From Spirogloea muscicola (taxonomy: Eukaryota; Streptophyta; Zygnematophyceae; Spirogloeales; Spirogloeaceae): a stretch of DNA of 35,032 nt. Each line of letters starts with the position of its first letter. The first letter of the stretch is position 1. A program made the translations under genes and the position numbers. The notes beneath the pieces are model-generated. The model saw nothing but the letters and a program-made list of their open reading frames with translations. It had not been told where the DNA came from and searched no databases. Shown piece after piece: positions 21,617 through 33,295 of the stretch. The stretch lies in contig WELB01000041.1 of the NCBI GenBank assembly GCA_009602725.1, positions 461,913 through 496,944 of the forward strand. Reading direction: 5' to 3'.

Positions 21617-23235
21617 ATGGCTCGCTACGACCGCGCCATCACCGTCTTCTCCCCCGACGGCCACCTCTTTCAAGTGCGTCCACTTTCATGCCACCCTTGC
21701 CTTCGAGGAGCCCTTGCAGGCGAACGCTTGGCTTCAGGTCGAGCTTTCACGAACCTGCACTTGGTTTTGCGGTTGTCCGAGTAGCCAGCTTCCAGAACCT
21801 CTGTTTCAATTGAAGGGGTCTGTATCACAGGTAGAGTATGCACTGGAAGCGGTGCGCAAGGGCACGACCGCCGTAGGAGTCAGGGGCGTGGACAACATCG
21901 TCCTTGGCGTGGAGAAGAAGTCCACTGTGAAGTTGCAAGACTCCAGGTCAGCTAGGCACCTCGCAGGTCCTTAGAAAAGCACAATTGGCGGGCAGCGTGT
22001 CAGGATTTTCCTGAAGGAGATACCCCCTCATGCGTGGTCCTGTCTCAGCCCCTGCCACTTGGAACTTGGAGCATTCCTGAAGTAGCGCTTGGGATTTTTT
22101 GAGCAGCCTATATCTGTGTGCTGGCCGACACAAGGACTTGGAGCAAGTGCACATTTGCTGCTTTTGTTTATCAACGCCCACCTTGAATCTTACATTAATG
22201 ACATGGTCTGCAGGACTGTGCGCAAAATCCACAAGCTCGACGAGCACGTGTGCCTAGCATTTGCTGGGCTGACAGCCGATGCACGAGTGCTAGTCAATCG
22301 TGCTCGCATTGAGTGCCAGAGCCACAGGCTGACAGTGGAGGATCCTGTCACAGTGGAGTACATCACACGGTATATAGCTGGTGTTCAGCAAAAATATACC
22401 CAGGTGTGGTTCTCATATGTATTTTGGCTTATCCTGCTTATCTGGATGAGTTCTGGATGAGTTCTGAAGGGAGATGTATCTCTTGCTCCAGCTATGGCAT
22501 TAAGTTGAGGTTTATTTATTACTCACAGTAACGAGTGCCTTCCTACACAACTCACCTATTCGTTTTTGCTATTTCCAGAGTGGTGGTGTCCGCCCCTTTG
22601 GCATATCAACACTCATCGTCGGTTTCGACCCATACACACATACGCCTGCGCTCTACCAGACTGACCCATCTGGCACATTCTCAGCCTGGAAGGCGAATGC
22701 CACAGGCCGCAACTCCAAGACAGTCAGGGAGTATCTTGAAAAGAACTATACTGAAACATCTGGAGAGGAGACCATCAAGCTTGCCGTGCGGGCTCTTCTT
22801 GAGGTGCAGTAGTCTTCCACGTTAGCGGAACGCATGTCCACGATTTCACCCGATTCTTTCATGGATGTAGCCCTTAACCCCTATGTAGCCCTTACCGCCC
22901 GTGTTTTGTTTTCCCCCTATGCGTGCATGCGTCTATCCATGACCTCTCTGAAGGCCCAGATACCGATGACTGAAGTTCCCCACTGCTGTGTGCTTAAAAT
23001 TATCATTCTTGTGTTTTGTGTTAGTCCCATTTTGACTAGCTTGACATACACTTGTTCATGTGTGAATCAGGTTGTGGAAAGTGGTGGGAAGACAATTGAA
23101 GTTGCGGTAATGACCAAGGAGCAGGGCCTAAAGATATTGACTGAGGAGGAAGTGGAGGCCATGGTGTCGGGCATTGAGGAAGAGAAGGCAGCAGCCGAGG
23201 CCGCCAAGAAAGGGCCCTCTGCATCAGAGCAATGA
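21617..23235 (+). CDS. PSMA7: 20S proteasome alpha subunit (PAD1 / PSMA7 type)
   Basis: A 250-residue subunit of the outer ring of the 20S proteasome core in five exons: 21617-21673, 21831-21946, 22214-22403, 22579-22803 and 23071-23235. All junctions are in phase. The alpha-subunit N-terminal signature is [15 protein letters not shown] followed by [20 protein letters not shown]. Also visible are [56 protein letters not shown] and [20 protein letters not shown]. Length equals the usual 248-250. The acidic/Ala-rich Lys-containing tail is typical of this subunit. The start ATG precedes the canonical signature and has no better alternative. Confidence 0.97.
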
Positions 23236-23445
23236 CAGCTCCTACTGTATTCCAAGCTATTCTTGCCTCGTCAGCAAACCATCTGATCAAGTTCCAAAAC
23301 ATTGTCTCAGTCATGCACACTCTCAACTATTGCACGAGTGATAGTGAATGCATGCAGACTCGCTTTAAAATAGGTGTGAATACACAGGTCTGCGGTCTTG
23401 CAATGCTCCGGCCTCCAACCTATGATCTGTCTCATGCATGTCAAG

Positions 23446-23450
23446 TGTAA
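23446..23450 (+). terminator. Poly(A) signal TGTAA for proteasome alpha
   Basis: TGTAA 211 bases past the stop codon, on the coding strand; the typical chlorophyte signal. Confidence 0.55.
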
Positions 23451-23896
23451 CGGTCTGTCTGATTTCCGGTGATGCTAGCAAAAGGTTTGAGCAGGTGTAG
23501 TTGAGAGTGTACGGAATCGGGATTTATCGAGGACATGCAAGACCTGTGTGCCAAGTCAAAAGTGGACATCATGAAGCAGCACTTTCTAGCAGTCTGAGAC
23601 GGGTGGGAGGTCTTGGGTTATCATCGCCAAGGGCATTCGCCAGCTACTTTATTACTTCATAAACTGCGCACTACTTAAGCTGGGGCTTCCTGGAAGCAGC
23701 CAAGCCCTCTGCTCGACACAGCTTCATACCACCAGGCAAAGGAACATGGAGCACGCTGTGGTGTGGGGACCTCAGAGATGCTATACAGCCGTCTTGCATG
23801 AGTTGCTGTATAAATATCAGCTAGAGGACCGCTTTGTGATCCGACCTGGAGTGATGGTGCGGCCGTTTTGCAAGAGCTGTGCAAGTGTATTAAACT
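23451..23896. other. Intergenic, nothing recognised
   Basis: Short ORFs only, none with a recognisable domain or splice structure. A TATAAATA sequence occurs near 23811, with no evident gene start behind it. Confidence 0.5.
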
Positions 23897-24262
23897 AGGG
23901 AGGGCACAAAGATGACAAAGGAAACAGCGTTTGCTGTCTGCACAGTACTGTGTGAGTAGGCATTTTCCTTGAAGTTGTCTTTCCTTTGGGGCTGGCCTTT
24001 CACAGCTACCGCTTCCTTTCCATGGCTTTGCTCCTGCTCCCCCAGGTTAGCCTGTCGGATCTGTATATGCTCACTCGTGAGTGCTAATGTCACACTGTTA
24101 CCTTAGCCACCTTAGCATTAGGCTTCATTTGATGTAACCCCACTAGCTGTTGCCTGAACAGTGCATTGGCTTATATCGGCCTCCCCTACATTTGATGCGC
24201 AAAGCGCGTCTTCTCTCTTTCCGGACGAGCTCTTTTACCTACACGCCGTCCAAACGAGGCAA
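23897..24262 (+). repeat. Dispersed repeat, copy A (upstream of the LRR pseudogene)
   Basis: Similar along its length to 26940-27432 in the same orientation. Shared blocks include GCTGTCTGCACAGTACT, TGCTAATGTCACACT, TTAGCCACCTTAGCAT, TTGGCTTATAT and CTCTTTCCGGACGAGCT. No coding capacity is evident. It is shorter than copy B, which carries two extra inserts. Confidence 0.75.
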
Positions 24263-26389
24263 GCTAACTGCTCAAGCCCGATGAGGAATACTGCAAACCT
24301 CACAACTACGTTCCCTCCTTACGCACTCTTAGCATGATCTTGATTGGGTTGAAGCAGCATATCACCGAGAATTGGGTAGCTTACAATGCTGCAGAGTCTT
24401 TACCTGGCTAACTCCCTCGGGGGTACAACACCTGCCAGCTTTGGCAACCTCAGCGAGTTGAAGTATCTGGTACTCCAGAAAAATAAGTTGCAGGGCAAGG
24501 TCAACCACTCTTTCTCCTCGTGTCCCTTGCTGGTCTTCATTTCAAAGTATCAGTCGAAGTCGGTGTGGAAGAACTAAGTTGCAGTGCAAGCAGTCTAGCA
24601 TATAATGTTCACACACTGATTGAGCTGGCACTGAAGCACACCTTCCCTATGAGCAGGGGAAATTCCAGACTCACTAGGAGGTTGAACGTGCATGAGGAGG
24701 CTCTATCTTGGAGACAACCTTCTGGGGGGAACCATTCCTACTTCGTTGTCAAGCCTACCCAGGTTGGCTTATTTGGACTTACAGAACAATGGTCTGGTTG
24801 AAATGATACCCGAGGAGCTAAGCCGGCTCCATAACCTTGAGATACTTACTAACGGCTTTCTGAGTTGCTCTTTGCAATTTTTCTGGCGGCATGCGGTTGC
24901 CATTTAGTATAGCATCTGCTGCCCAAGTGAATGTCCTCTTCAAGGTTTTGTTTGCTGACATTTGTCACTGCGCGTCTACGTGGGGCCTATTGCGCAGCTG
25001 ACGAACATTCTTGACCGACAGCATACCGAATGGTGAGGAGCATATCAACACAGTCATGACCCTTGCTTTGTTGAAACGCAGAGAGAGTGTCTGAAGTTCG
25101 TCTTTCCTCGGATACCCGCCCACTGCTTGGAGGAGCAGCTCAGTACATACACAAATGGATATGTGTGGCTGTGCAGAGCTATTTAAATGCGTGGAACTGG
25201 AGGACTTCGAGTTGCAGATGGATCACCTCACTGGAGAGATTCCTGAGAATTTTAAGAACCTCAATCGGCTGAGAGTCTTATATCTTGCAGGAAACCAGCT
25301 GACTGGTATGTGAGACTGCTCAGAGACTGCAATATATATTGATAAGCAATCACAATGCAACCTAAACGTTGAGATCATCTATAAGCAATTCCTGACAATG
25401 TTGTATATTGCTGGCTGCAGGTGGTATACCTAGCTCTTTGAGTCTGTGTGAGAATCTCGAAGATTTCCAAGTTTCCTCAAAACCTCTTGGGAGGAGAAAT
25501 ACCACCAAGCTTAGGTGGTCTGATGAGACTGCAGTACTTGCATTTGGATGGGAATCATCTGAACGGGTCCATTCCACTTGAGCTAAGCAATCTACACAAT
25601 CTGGAGGTTCTGTCAGCAGCCAACAATCGGCTCACCGGGCCCCCACTTGTAAGATTCTCATACTGCCACTGCAGTACTTAAACCCGATCCACCTGTGCGC
25701 TGCTTGTCACATTTCACAAATGTTGGAGACAACATGCCAACTTGAGAGAATCACAGGGTCTGGAAGATGTGGCTCAGTTGCACAGTCAATCAATTTTGAT
25801 TACTGACAACATCAAGCTTTTTGTATGTGCCATGCGGGAAGCCTGAGCCCGCCCTCTGCTTTATTTCTTAGCACTTAAGTTGTCATTTGTGGCTTTGTTG
25901 CATCAGCTGGCAAATTCAGGGCTGCTGACTTTTCTGGACCTAGCTCCAATCAGCTCTCCGGGACCATACCCCCTGAGCTCGCTAGAAGCACTCGCTGCAC
26001 ACTCTGCTCCTGTTTAATAACAGCTTAAGCGGTGAACTTGCTCCAGAGCTTGGATACAGCAACATTCTTTCAATCGTTGGCCAGAGGTAAGTTGACCACT
26101 GAAAGGGAGCGCTAGTGAAGCTGTTTGTAGCCTATCAGCTACATCACTTCAATCAAGTGATGCTTGAATTCAGCTTAGGTGCACACGCAAGAGATCTGCA
26201 ATGCCGCTGAGGCTGTGGTTTAGTTGCTCCTTAAACGTGTAAGAGCTTGTCGCTTAAAGAAGCTACCTTCTGAAAGTTTGACATGCTGCTGTTCAGTTAC
26301 AACAAGAAAGCTGGTGTCATACCCTTGTAGCTGGGACGCTTGACTGACCTTGAAATTGTCTATCTTCTGTCAACGAGCTCACAGATATC

Positions 26390-26600
26390 AAAGCAGCACT
26401 GCTTGTCTGTGCTGTGCTTTCCTATGCGGCTGCTCAGCAGGGGATATTGAGCACCAAGTGGCCACTTGAGTTGCCGTGTGCTTCAGCGCTTTTCTGGCCC
26501 CTTTGAACTCCATTCATCCTTTCTTCTGGGCTGGTCAACACAGCCATCACCCTCTACTCGAAGAGTCTTCTTCTGTTCTGTGCTGTTGGATCGTGAAAGT
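26390..26600 (+). repeat. Inserted repeat in pseudogene intron 11, related to 221-574
   Basis: The intact gene's intron 11 lacks this segment. It resembles the 177-base unit at the window start in order: CGGCTGCTCAGCAGGG, TCAGCGCTTTTCTGGCCCC, ATTCATCCTTTCTTCTGGGC, then CTTCTTCTG. Identity is moderate and the borders are approximate. Confidence 0.55.
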
Positions 26601-26655
26601 GCACAGACTCCGGTCTGCCGTCTAATCCTCACCCCTGACTTTCACTCACCTTTCC

Positions 26656-26697
26656 TTTGCTACTGTGTTTAGATGATTTGCTACTGTGTTTAGATGA
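26656..26697 (+). repeat. 21-base tandem duplication
   Basis: TTGCTACTGTGTTTAGATGA occurs twice back to back inside pseudogene intron 11. The intact gene has only a weak single equivalent. Confidence 0.8.
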
Positions 26698-26877
26698 GAA
26701 CTATGCATGCATTGTGGAAATTGTAAAATAATGAAAGGACGCATTCCCCGAGAACTGAGGAGCAGTGCTGCACTCAGGTTGCTTGAGAATGGCAGCAACT
26801 ATTTGAGTGGGCCGAGTCCTCCAGAGTTGGCCACTTGTGCAGAACTGAGCATGCTCTATCTTGAACAGCAAGAGTTT

Positions 26878-26909
26878 GCAAGAGTGCAAGAGTGCAAGAG
26901 TGCAAGAGT
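26878..26909 (+). repeat. GCAAGAGT octamer repeat, about four units
   Basis: Four units of an 8-base motif mark the point where similarity of the pseudogene to exon 12 ends and dispersed repeat copy B begins. Confidence 0.8.
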
Positions 26910-26939
26910 GCTGACAAAGTATTACAAAGAAGAGAGCAC

Positions 26940-27432
26940 GAAAATGACAAAGGTTACAGCAACTTGCTGTCTGCACAGTACTACGTGAATGGGTTTCCCT
27001 TGAAGTTGTCCAATACCATGGGGCTGGCCTTTCAGCGCCTCCTTCCCGTGGCTGTGCTCCTGTTCCCCGAGTTTGCCTATCGCCTGTTAGCCATATCTTA
27101 TTCTCACTCTTCGGTGCTAATGTCACACTTTTCACTTAGCCACCTTAGCATAGGGCTTCATTTGTTTGTTGACCTCGCCAATCCCAGCCATTACCCTCTG
27201 CTGGAAGAGTCTTTCTTCTCCGCACTAACTTTTGCCTGAACCGTGTGTTGGCTTATATTGGCCTCCCTTGCATTTCATGCGCATCCCGCGCTTTTGCAAG
27301 AGAACTCTTCCAGTCAAGGGCGATGGGCTGTAATTAGCAAGCCCAGAAAAGAAAAGAAAAAGATTAAAACACAGGTTGAAAGGGCCTCATCTCTTTCCGG
27401 ACGAGCTTTTCTGCTTACAGACCGTCCATTTT
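26940..27432 (+). repeat. Dispersed repeat, copy B (upstream of the intact LRR gene)
   Basis: Partner of copy A at 23897-24262, same orientation. It contains two segments absent from A: one near 27160-27225 that resembles the repeat in pseudogene intron 11 (CCCTCTGCTGGAAGAGTC), and an A-rich one near 27300-27390. It ends with TCTCTTTCCGGACGAGCTTT and GACCGTCCA, like A. Confidence 0.75.
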
Positions 27433-27434
27433 GA

Positions 27435-27950
27435 GTATATTATAACAAGCACCAAGCGAGACAGTCGCCCTGCGAATGGTCAAACCAAGACACCGGGCAA
27501 GCAGCAGCCGGCCCGATGGGGGCGCTGACCGCGGGCGCACGCCGATCCGAGCCGAGCGCTTATTCTTCCGTGGCCCCGAGCTCCTGGCCCACCCAGCCGC
27601 GCTTGTTCACAATCCGGCATCCCTCGGATATATGTACGCCCCCGCCGGCTCAACGGTCCGTCTCCGAATCCACACGGCGGGGTAAGGCGCGCCCGCTCCA
27701 CTGCGATTCGCGCCGCCGCCGCCGCCGCCGCCACCGCCGCCGCCGCCGCCACCGCCGCCGCCGCTTAGCGCGCCGCGATATTCGCCGCGTTCGCCGGAGG
27801 CAGAGCTGAGGCGCGCCAGGCGCAGCTCTCCTCTTCTCTCGCCGGCTGCCGGGGCGGCCGGAGGCGGTCTGGCCGCGACGTCTCCGAAGCGTCGCGCCGC
27901 CCACATGCGAGGGCGGCCGTGAGAGCCGCCGCGCGGCCGCGGGCGTGGCG
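27435..27950 (+). promoter_or_regulatory. GC-rich 5' region of the LRR gene
   Basis: It switches from AT-rich repeat DNA at about 27450 to a GC-rich island. A CCG-triplet run lies at 27711-27765, about 190 bases before the start codon. Neither this island nor exons 1-3 exist in the pseudogene copy. ORFs here on both strands are composition artefacts. Confidence 0.5.
27711..27765 (+). repeat. CCG-triplet microsatellite
   Basis: About 18 CCG/CGC units with two CAC interruptions, upstream of the LRR gene. Confidence 0.85.
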
Positions 27951-30900
27951 ATGAGGGCCTTGCAATGCCTCCGCGTGGCGGTGGCGTTCCTTCTGGCCGC
28001 CGCATTCTGCTGCTCCCTGTGGCCCTGCGTTCACGGCCTCACTCCCGACGGCGTTGTCCTGCTCGAGGTCAAGGTGAACAGCGGACAGGGCGCTTGCCAG
28101 AATGGCGTCCTCCATACTTGCAAGCTCGTCTGGGTGGACGTGTGCCGGGGGCTGATCAGCAATCCTCCGCCCATTCGCTTTTGCAGCGGAGCCTGAAGAG
28201 TCCGCCAGGCCTACTCGATGATTGGACGGAGTCAGCTTCCAGCCCCTGCACACCACCGTGAGTTGTCGTCCTTGACTATATGACGATTGGATATGAAGGA
28301 GGATCCGGCTTCTATTTGCTGGTCCTAGTACATGTGCAGCTCTTGAGCTGTCTGGAACATTATGAGAATAGACCAACACCATTGGAACAATCATCAGGGT
28401 TACCAGTCCATTGACACTTGCCTTGAGTATGGTCCCTCGCCTGCGCGGCACCTTGGCAGGTGGTTCGGCATAACGTGCAATCGTCATGGGCAGGTCATCA
28501 AGATCGACCTCAACAGTGCAGACCTTGAAGGGAGGTCTGTGACTATGCAGTGCCCACAGTCTGCCGTGCATAATGTTGCCTAGAGCTCACACCCGAGATT
28601 ATTCTGACTAAGTGCTAGTGCCAGATGAGGAGCACTGCAACACCTCATTTGCAACTTATTCCGTCCGCAAGCGCTCTTAGCATGATCTTGACTGGGTCTA
28701 AGCAGCATATCACCACGGATTGGGGAGCTTACTACGCTGCAGAATCTGAACCTGGCAAACAACTCCCTTGGGGGTGCAATACCTGCCAGCTTTGGCCACC
28801 TCAGCGACTTACGGTACCTGGTACTCCAGAATAACAAATTTCAGGGCAAGTTCAACCATCATTTCTCCCGGTGTGTCCCATGCTGATTTGTCCTCCTAAT
28901 ATCAGTTGAAACGGGTCTGCAAGACATTAGTGGCGGTGCGATCAGTCTAGTATATATTGTTCACAGTTTGGTTGGGCTGGCACTGAAGCACACCTTTCCT
29001 GTTAGCAGGGGGAATACCAGACTCACTAGGAGGTTGTACGCGCATGAAGAGGCTCTATCTCGGTGACAATTTTCTGGGAGGAACTATTCCTGCTTCATTG
29101 TCAAGCCTATCAAGGTTGACCTACTTGTTCATACAGAACAGCAGCTTGGTTGGAAGTATACCCAAGGAGCTAGGCCGGCTCCATGACCTTGAGGTACTTA
29201 CTGATGGCGCTCTGAGTTGCTCTTTGCATTCATGCTGGCGGCATGCCACTGCCTTTTATATGGATCCTGCCACCCAGGTATTTGTCATTTTCAAGGTCTC
29301 CTTTGCTGACAGTTGTCACTGCGTGTCCACCTGGCGCATATGTGCAGCTGATGACATTCTTAACTGAATTGTGGCAAGCAGGAGCTGCAATTATCCATGA
29401 ACAACCTCACAGGGAAAATACCAAAGGAACTGGGAGATCTGCATAAGATGAAGGCACTTTACCTTCACACCAACCAGCTCAGTGGTACAGATCACAGCAG
29501 CTCCTTGATCACATCGTGGACATGTTCTACGCGCTCCATTTACCATGCCACTTGGTCATGTCCTGTCTGATTTTGTTATAGATTTCTTGTAACTTGTCGC
29601 AATCTTCCCATCATACAACAAGCAAGGTTGCATTGTGGATTCTTCCAATCAGGCTATATCCCTCCCGAGCTGGGTAATTGTCACAGCCTTCTCCACCTCG
29701 ACCTTGACACAAACGATCTGGTGGGAGAGATACCTGTGGAGCTTGGACAGCTGCAAGATCTGAAAAGCCTCCTTCTTTGGCGAAATCAGCTGACAGGCAG
29801 CATACCAGTCGGTGAGTGAGGAGCATATCAACTTCAATCAAGACCCTTGCTTCAGTGAAGCGTAGAGATATTGCCTGAGTCCGTCTTTCCTTGCACACCT
29901 GCCCTCTGCTTGGAGGAGCAGCTCATTGCATGACCATTGGACATCTGAGGCTGTGCAGAGCTATTTGAATGCGTGGAACTGGAGGACTTGGAGTTGCAGA
30001 TGAATTACCTCACTGGAGAGATTCCTGAAAGTATTGAGAACCTCAATCAGCTGAAAGTCTTATATCTTGCCGGAAACCAGCTGACCGGTATGTGAGATTG
30101 GCAATTGGAGACAGGCAACTACTTGGTGACTGCAATACATTTGGAGTGCCGATTACAGTATAATCAAATGTACTGATCAGCTGCGAGCAAGTCCTAACAA
30201 TGTGTGTCATTGCTGGCTGCAGGTAGTATACCTAGCTCGTTGAGTCAGTGTGAGAATCTTGAAGACTTCCAAGTTACGCAAAACCTCTTGGGAGGAGAAA
30301 TACCACCAAGCTTAGGTAGTCTGATGAGACTGCATTATTTGCACTTGGATGGTAATCTTCTGACTGGGTCCATTCCACTTGAGCTAAGCCATCTACACAA
30401 TTTGGAGATTTTGTCAGCAGCCAACAATCGGCTCACTGGGCCAATACCCCCAGTTGTAAGCTTGTCGAAGTTTCACTGCACTACTGAATCTAATCCACAT
30501 TTCCGCTGCTTGTCACACTTCAAAAAATTGTTGGAGACTGCAAGTTCAACTTGAGGGAAACACAGGGAGTGGAACCTGTAGCTCAGCTGCAAAGTCAACC
30601 AATGCTGATTATTGACGCTGTCAAGCTCTTTGTAGGTGCCTTATTGGAAGCCTGAGTCCTCTGCATTATTCCTGAGCACTTAATTTGTCACTTGTGGCTG
30701 TATTGAATCAGCTGGGAAAATTAGGGGCGCTGAATCTTCTGGACCTCAGCTCCAATCAGCTCTCCGGGACCATACCCCCTGAGCTTGCTAGATGCAACTC
30801 GCTGCACACTCTTCTCCTGTTCAATAACAGCCTAAGTGGTGAACTTCCTCCAGAGCTTGGAAACAGCATGAGTCTTAGTGATATCCGCCTGAGGTAGGTT

Positions 30901-33295
30901 GACCACTGATAGGAAGCACTAGTGGAAGCTATCTGTGACCTACCAGCTACATCACTTCAATAATCTGATGCTTGGCTTACATCTTAGGTGCACACACAAC
31001 AGATCTGCAGTGCCACTGAGGCTGTGATTGGGTTGCTCATTTCATGTGTAAGAGCTTGTGGCAATACAAGCTACCTTTTGACATTTTGACATGCTGCTGT
31101 TCAGCTACAACCAGATAGCTGGTGAAATTCCCCGATCGCTGGGACGCTTAACTCAGCTTGACACTCTGTATCTATCTGTCAACGAGCTCACAGGTGTCAT
31201 AGCACTGCCTTTCTGTGCTTTTGGATCTTGAAAGTGCACAGACTCTGGTCTGTCTTGTGTCCGTCACCCCTGACTTCTACTCAGCTTTCCTTTGGTACTC
31301 TTCATAAATGAGATTTAAGAAATTGCATTGTGGCAATTGTACATTGTTGGCAGGACGGATTCCACGAGAGCTGGGGAACATTGCTGCACTCAGGTTGCTT
31401 GAGATTGGCAGCAACCATTTGAGTGGGCCGATTCCTTCAGAGTTGGCCAATTGCGGTGAATTGAGCCTGCTCTATCTTTATTCAAACAAGCTCTCTGGAA
31501 GCATACCTGAAGAATTTGGCCGCCTCAAGAGCTTGGTTGACCTGCAGCTCTCTGACAACGAGCTTTCAGGTATGCTTCCCAGGCCCCATGTATTTAGGAT
31601 GTAGCTATATTTAGCACTTTGACCAGACCTGTAATGCAGCACTAGCAGCAATGTGGAAGTAAGCTATACAGCTGGACACCCCGACATGATGAGCAAGTTT
31701 TTGAGGTTCTGTCTGTTCTCCATTGAGTCAGTAATATGGTGGCCCGATAACAAGTGCTTATGCATGCACAGGTGACATACCTCCTAATGTTGGTTACATC
31801 GACTCCCTTGAGTACATATACCTTGACAGAAATCAGTTGACAGGTGAGGTACCCGAAGAGCTTGGCAAGCTTATCCGCCTCACTGGCCTGCAATTGAACG
31901 ACAACAAGCTGACTGGTGCCATCCCTGAGGCTTTGGGAGAGCTTCCAAATCTGAAAGCACTTGATTTAGCGCACAACAAGCTGACGGGCAACATACCAGG
32001 TCCACCCTTTCACTTGGAAGCATGTTGCCTGCTCTACTCTCTGGCTAGTTAGGCAGTTCATCGTGTGGGAGTGTCTTGAAGTCATGTCTTTAGAGAAGCG
32101 TACTTGGATTTGTGATCCCAATGCAATGGACTCTCGCTGGTCAACGTTGTCACCTCTGAAGCATGATAGCTTGAAATTTCGAATTAAGAAGAACAACAAG
32201 GCAGGTGGTAACATAAGAGCAGCATCTCAGCCCTGGAGCCTTTGTGCACGCAGCTGTAATCAGGGTTAGATGTATTTCCTGGATTAGTGACTCAACTAAT
32301 GTGTTGTTCTTAAACAGCTTCGTGGAACCTCCAGCATGGCACAGAGTGGTTCAATGTCTCATACAACAACCTTAGAGGAGAGATACCATCAGCGCTGGCC
32401 ACATTGCCTGCCTCAGGCTTTGCAGGCAATGGTGGGCTCTGCGGTCCACCACTCGACCAGAAGTGCTCGACCTTTGTGCTAAGCGGAGCATCTGCTGAAG
32501 ACATCCCAATGGCAGCAATTATTGCAGGGGTTGTGTTGTTTGCAGTGGTGTTGCTGGTCGCCATCTGCGGTGTCAGGAGGACTAAGGTTAGCACCTACGC
32601 CTTGAACCGTGCTTGTCACAACTCAGGACCAGATTTCTCTCTTAGCATTTAGTCGCTGCACTTGCCGGGGCATGCAGCTCCTTGTGAGTGACAATTCCCA
32701 GGTAAGGGGTTTGGTTGCATCGCTCTTTTGGCTGCAAAGTTGTGGAGCTTCTCTGTGGATGTCCTGCCAAGCTTGTCACAACTTACAGAGAGTCAACAGT
32801 AAGGAAGGAGTTGTGTTTATGATTGCTGACTGTCCAGTATAGCTATACCAGTAGTATCCATGTATTGGGCAGCACTGGTGCATGTAGTGCTGCTCTTAGA
32901 TTGACCTTGACGCAGCTTTGCTCCTCTTTTATTGACCTTGACGAACCGTGTGCAGCGCCTCCTCTGTTGCTGCTTTGGCCCACCACGTGGCTCTGTGGAG
33001 GTTGCACGGTTGTTGCCGCGCCATGGGGGTACCAGGTAAGGGGTAAGCCTGGCAATTTCCCAGCTTGATTATTGAGCCTCTTGGTGTAGTACTCAGCTTC
33101 AGTGTTGCAAGGCTGCAGAGACAAGGGTAGATGCCTGGGCAAGAAACAGCAAACCCAGTAGTCTTCAACTCAAACTCTGACAGAAGACCGATGTCTGCAT
33201 GCGATGTTGGCAGCAGGTCGACGAGCTCCACAATGCGAACTCTGCGGAACGTTGAGACAGCGATCCTGGGCAAGAAGACAGATGCTGAGGATTGA
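27951..33295 (+). CDS. Leucine-rich-repeat receptor-like protein, no kinase
   Basis: Seventeen exons give one 795-residue frame: 27951-28073, 28187-28257, 28460-28534, 28703-28845, 29009-29193, 29382-29484, 29653-29811, 29959-30087, 30223-30455, 30712-30893, 31105-31193, 31354-31569, 31772-31999, 32318-32586, 32678-32701, 32956-33035 and 33217-33295. Order: signal peptide (1 to about 30), plant-type LRR N-cap (LTPDGVVLLEVK, LLDDWTES, WFGITC), about 24-25 LRRs of plant LxGxIP type up to about residue 670, C-cap (GFAGNGGLCGPPL), one membrane segment (AAIIAGVVLFAVVLLVAICG, about 709-729), then a basic tail of about 65 residues with a CCC cluster. Such proteins sit in the plasma membrane and bind ligands; ligand and partner are unknown. 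Intron 4 uses a GC donor. Introns often split the Gly codon of LxG in phase 1, so exons follow the repeat units. The tail exons (15-17) fit phase but have no homology support, so the C-terminus is less certain. Confidence 0.9.

Larger units (their letters stand above)
24277..26890 (+). pseudogene. Decayed, truncated duplicate of the LRR receptor-like gene
   Basis: Collinear with intron 3 to exon 12 of the intact LRR gene at 27951-33295, introns included. Disabling changes read directly against it: GAG to TAG in the exon 4 equivalent (24377-24379); TGT to TGA in exon 5 (24683-24685); exon 5 donor GT changed to AT (24842); exon 6 and most of exon 7 deleted, so intron 5 runs straight into the end of exon 7 (about 25015-25030); one extra base in exon 9 (near 25480); a frameshift in exon 10 (near 25945); and a stop in exon 11. 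Exons 1-3 (signal peptide and N-cap) and 13-17 (last LRRs, membrane segment, tail) are missing. Exon 8 is still open. Intron 11 holds an inserted repeat (about 26390-26600). It cannot encode the full receptor. Confidence 0.92.

Noticed and set aside
27607-28571. Long minus ORFs over the LRR 5' island
   Set aside because: Poly-Gly/Arg translations of a CCG run; the plus strand carries the signal-peptide exon with valid splice sites.
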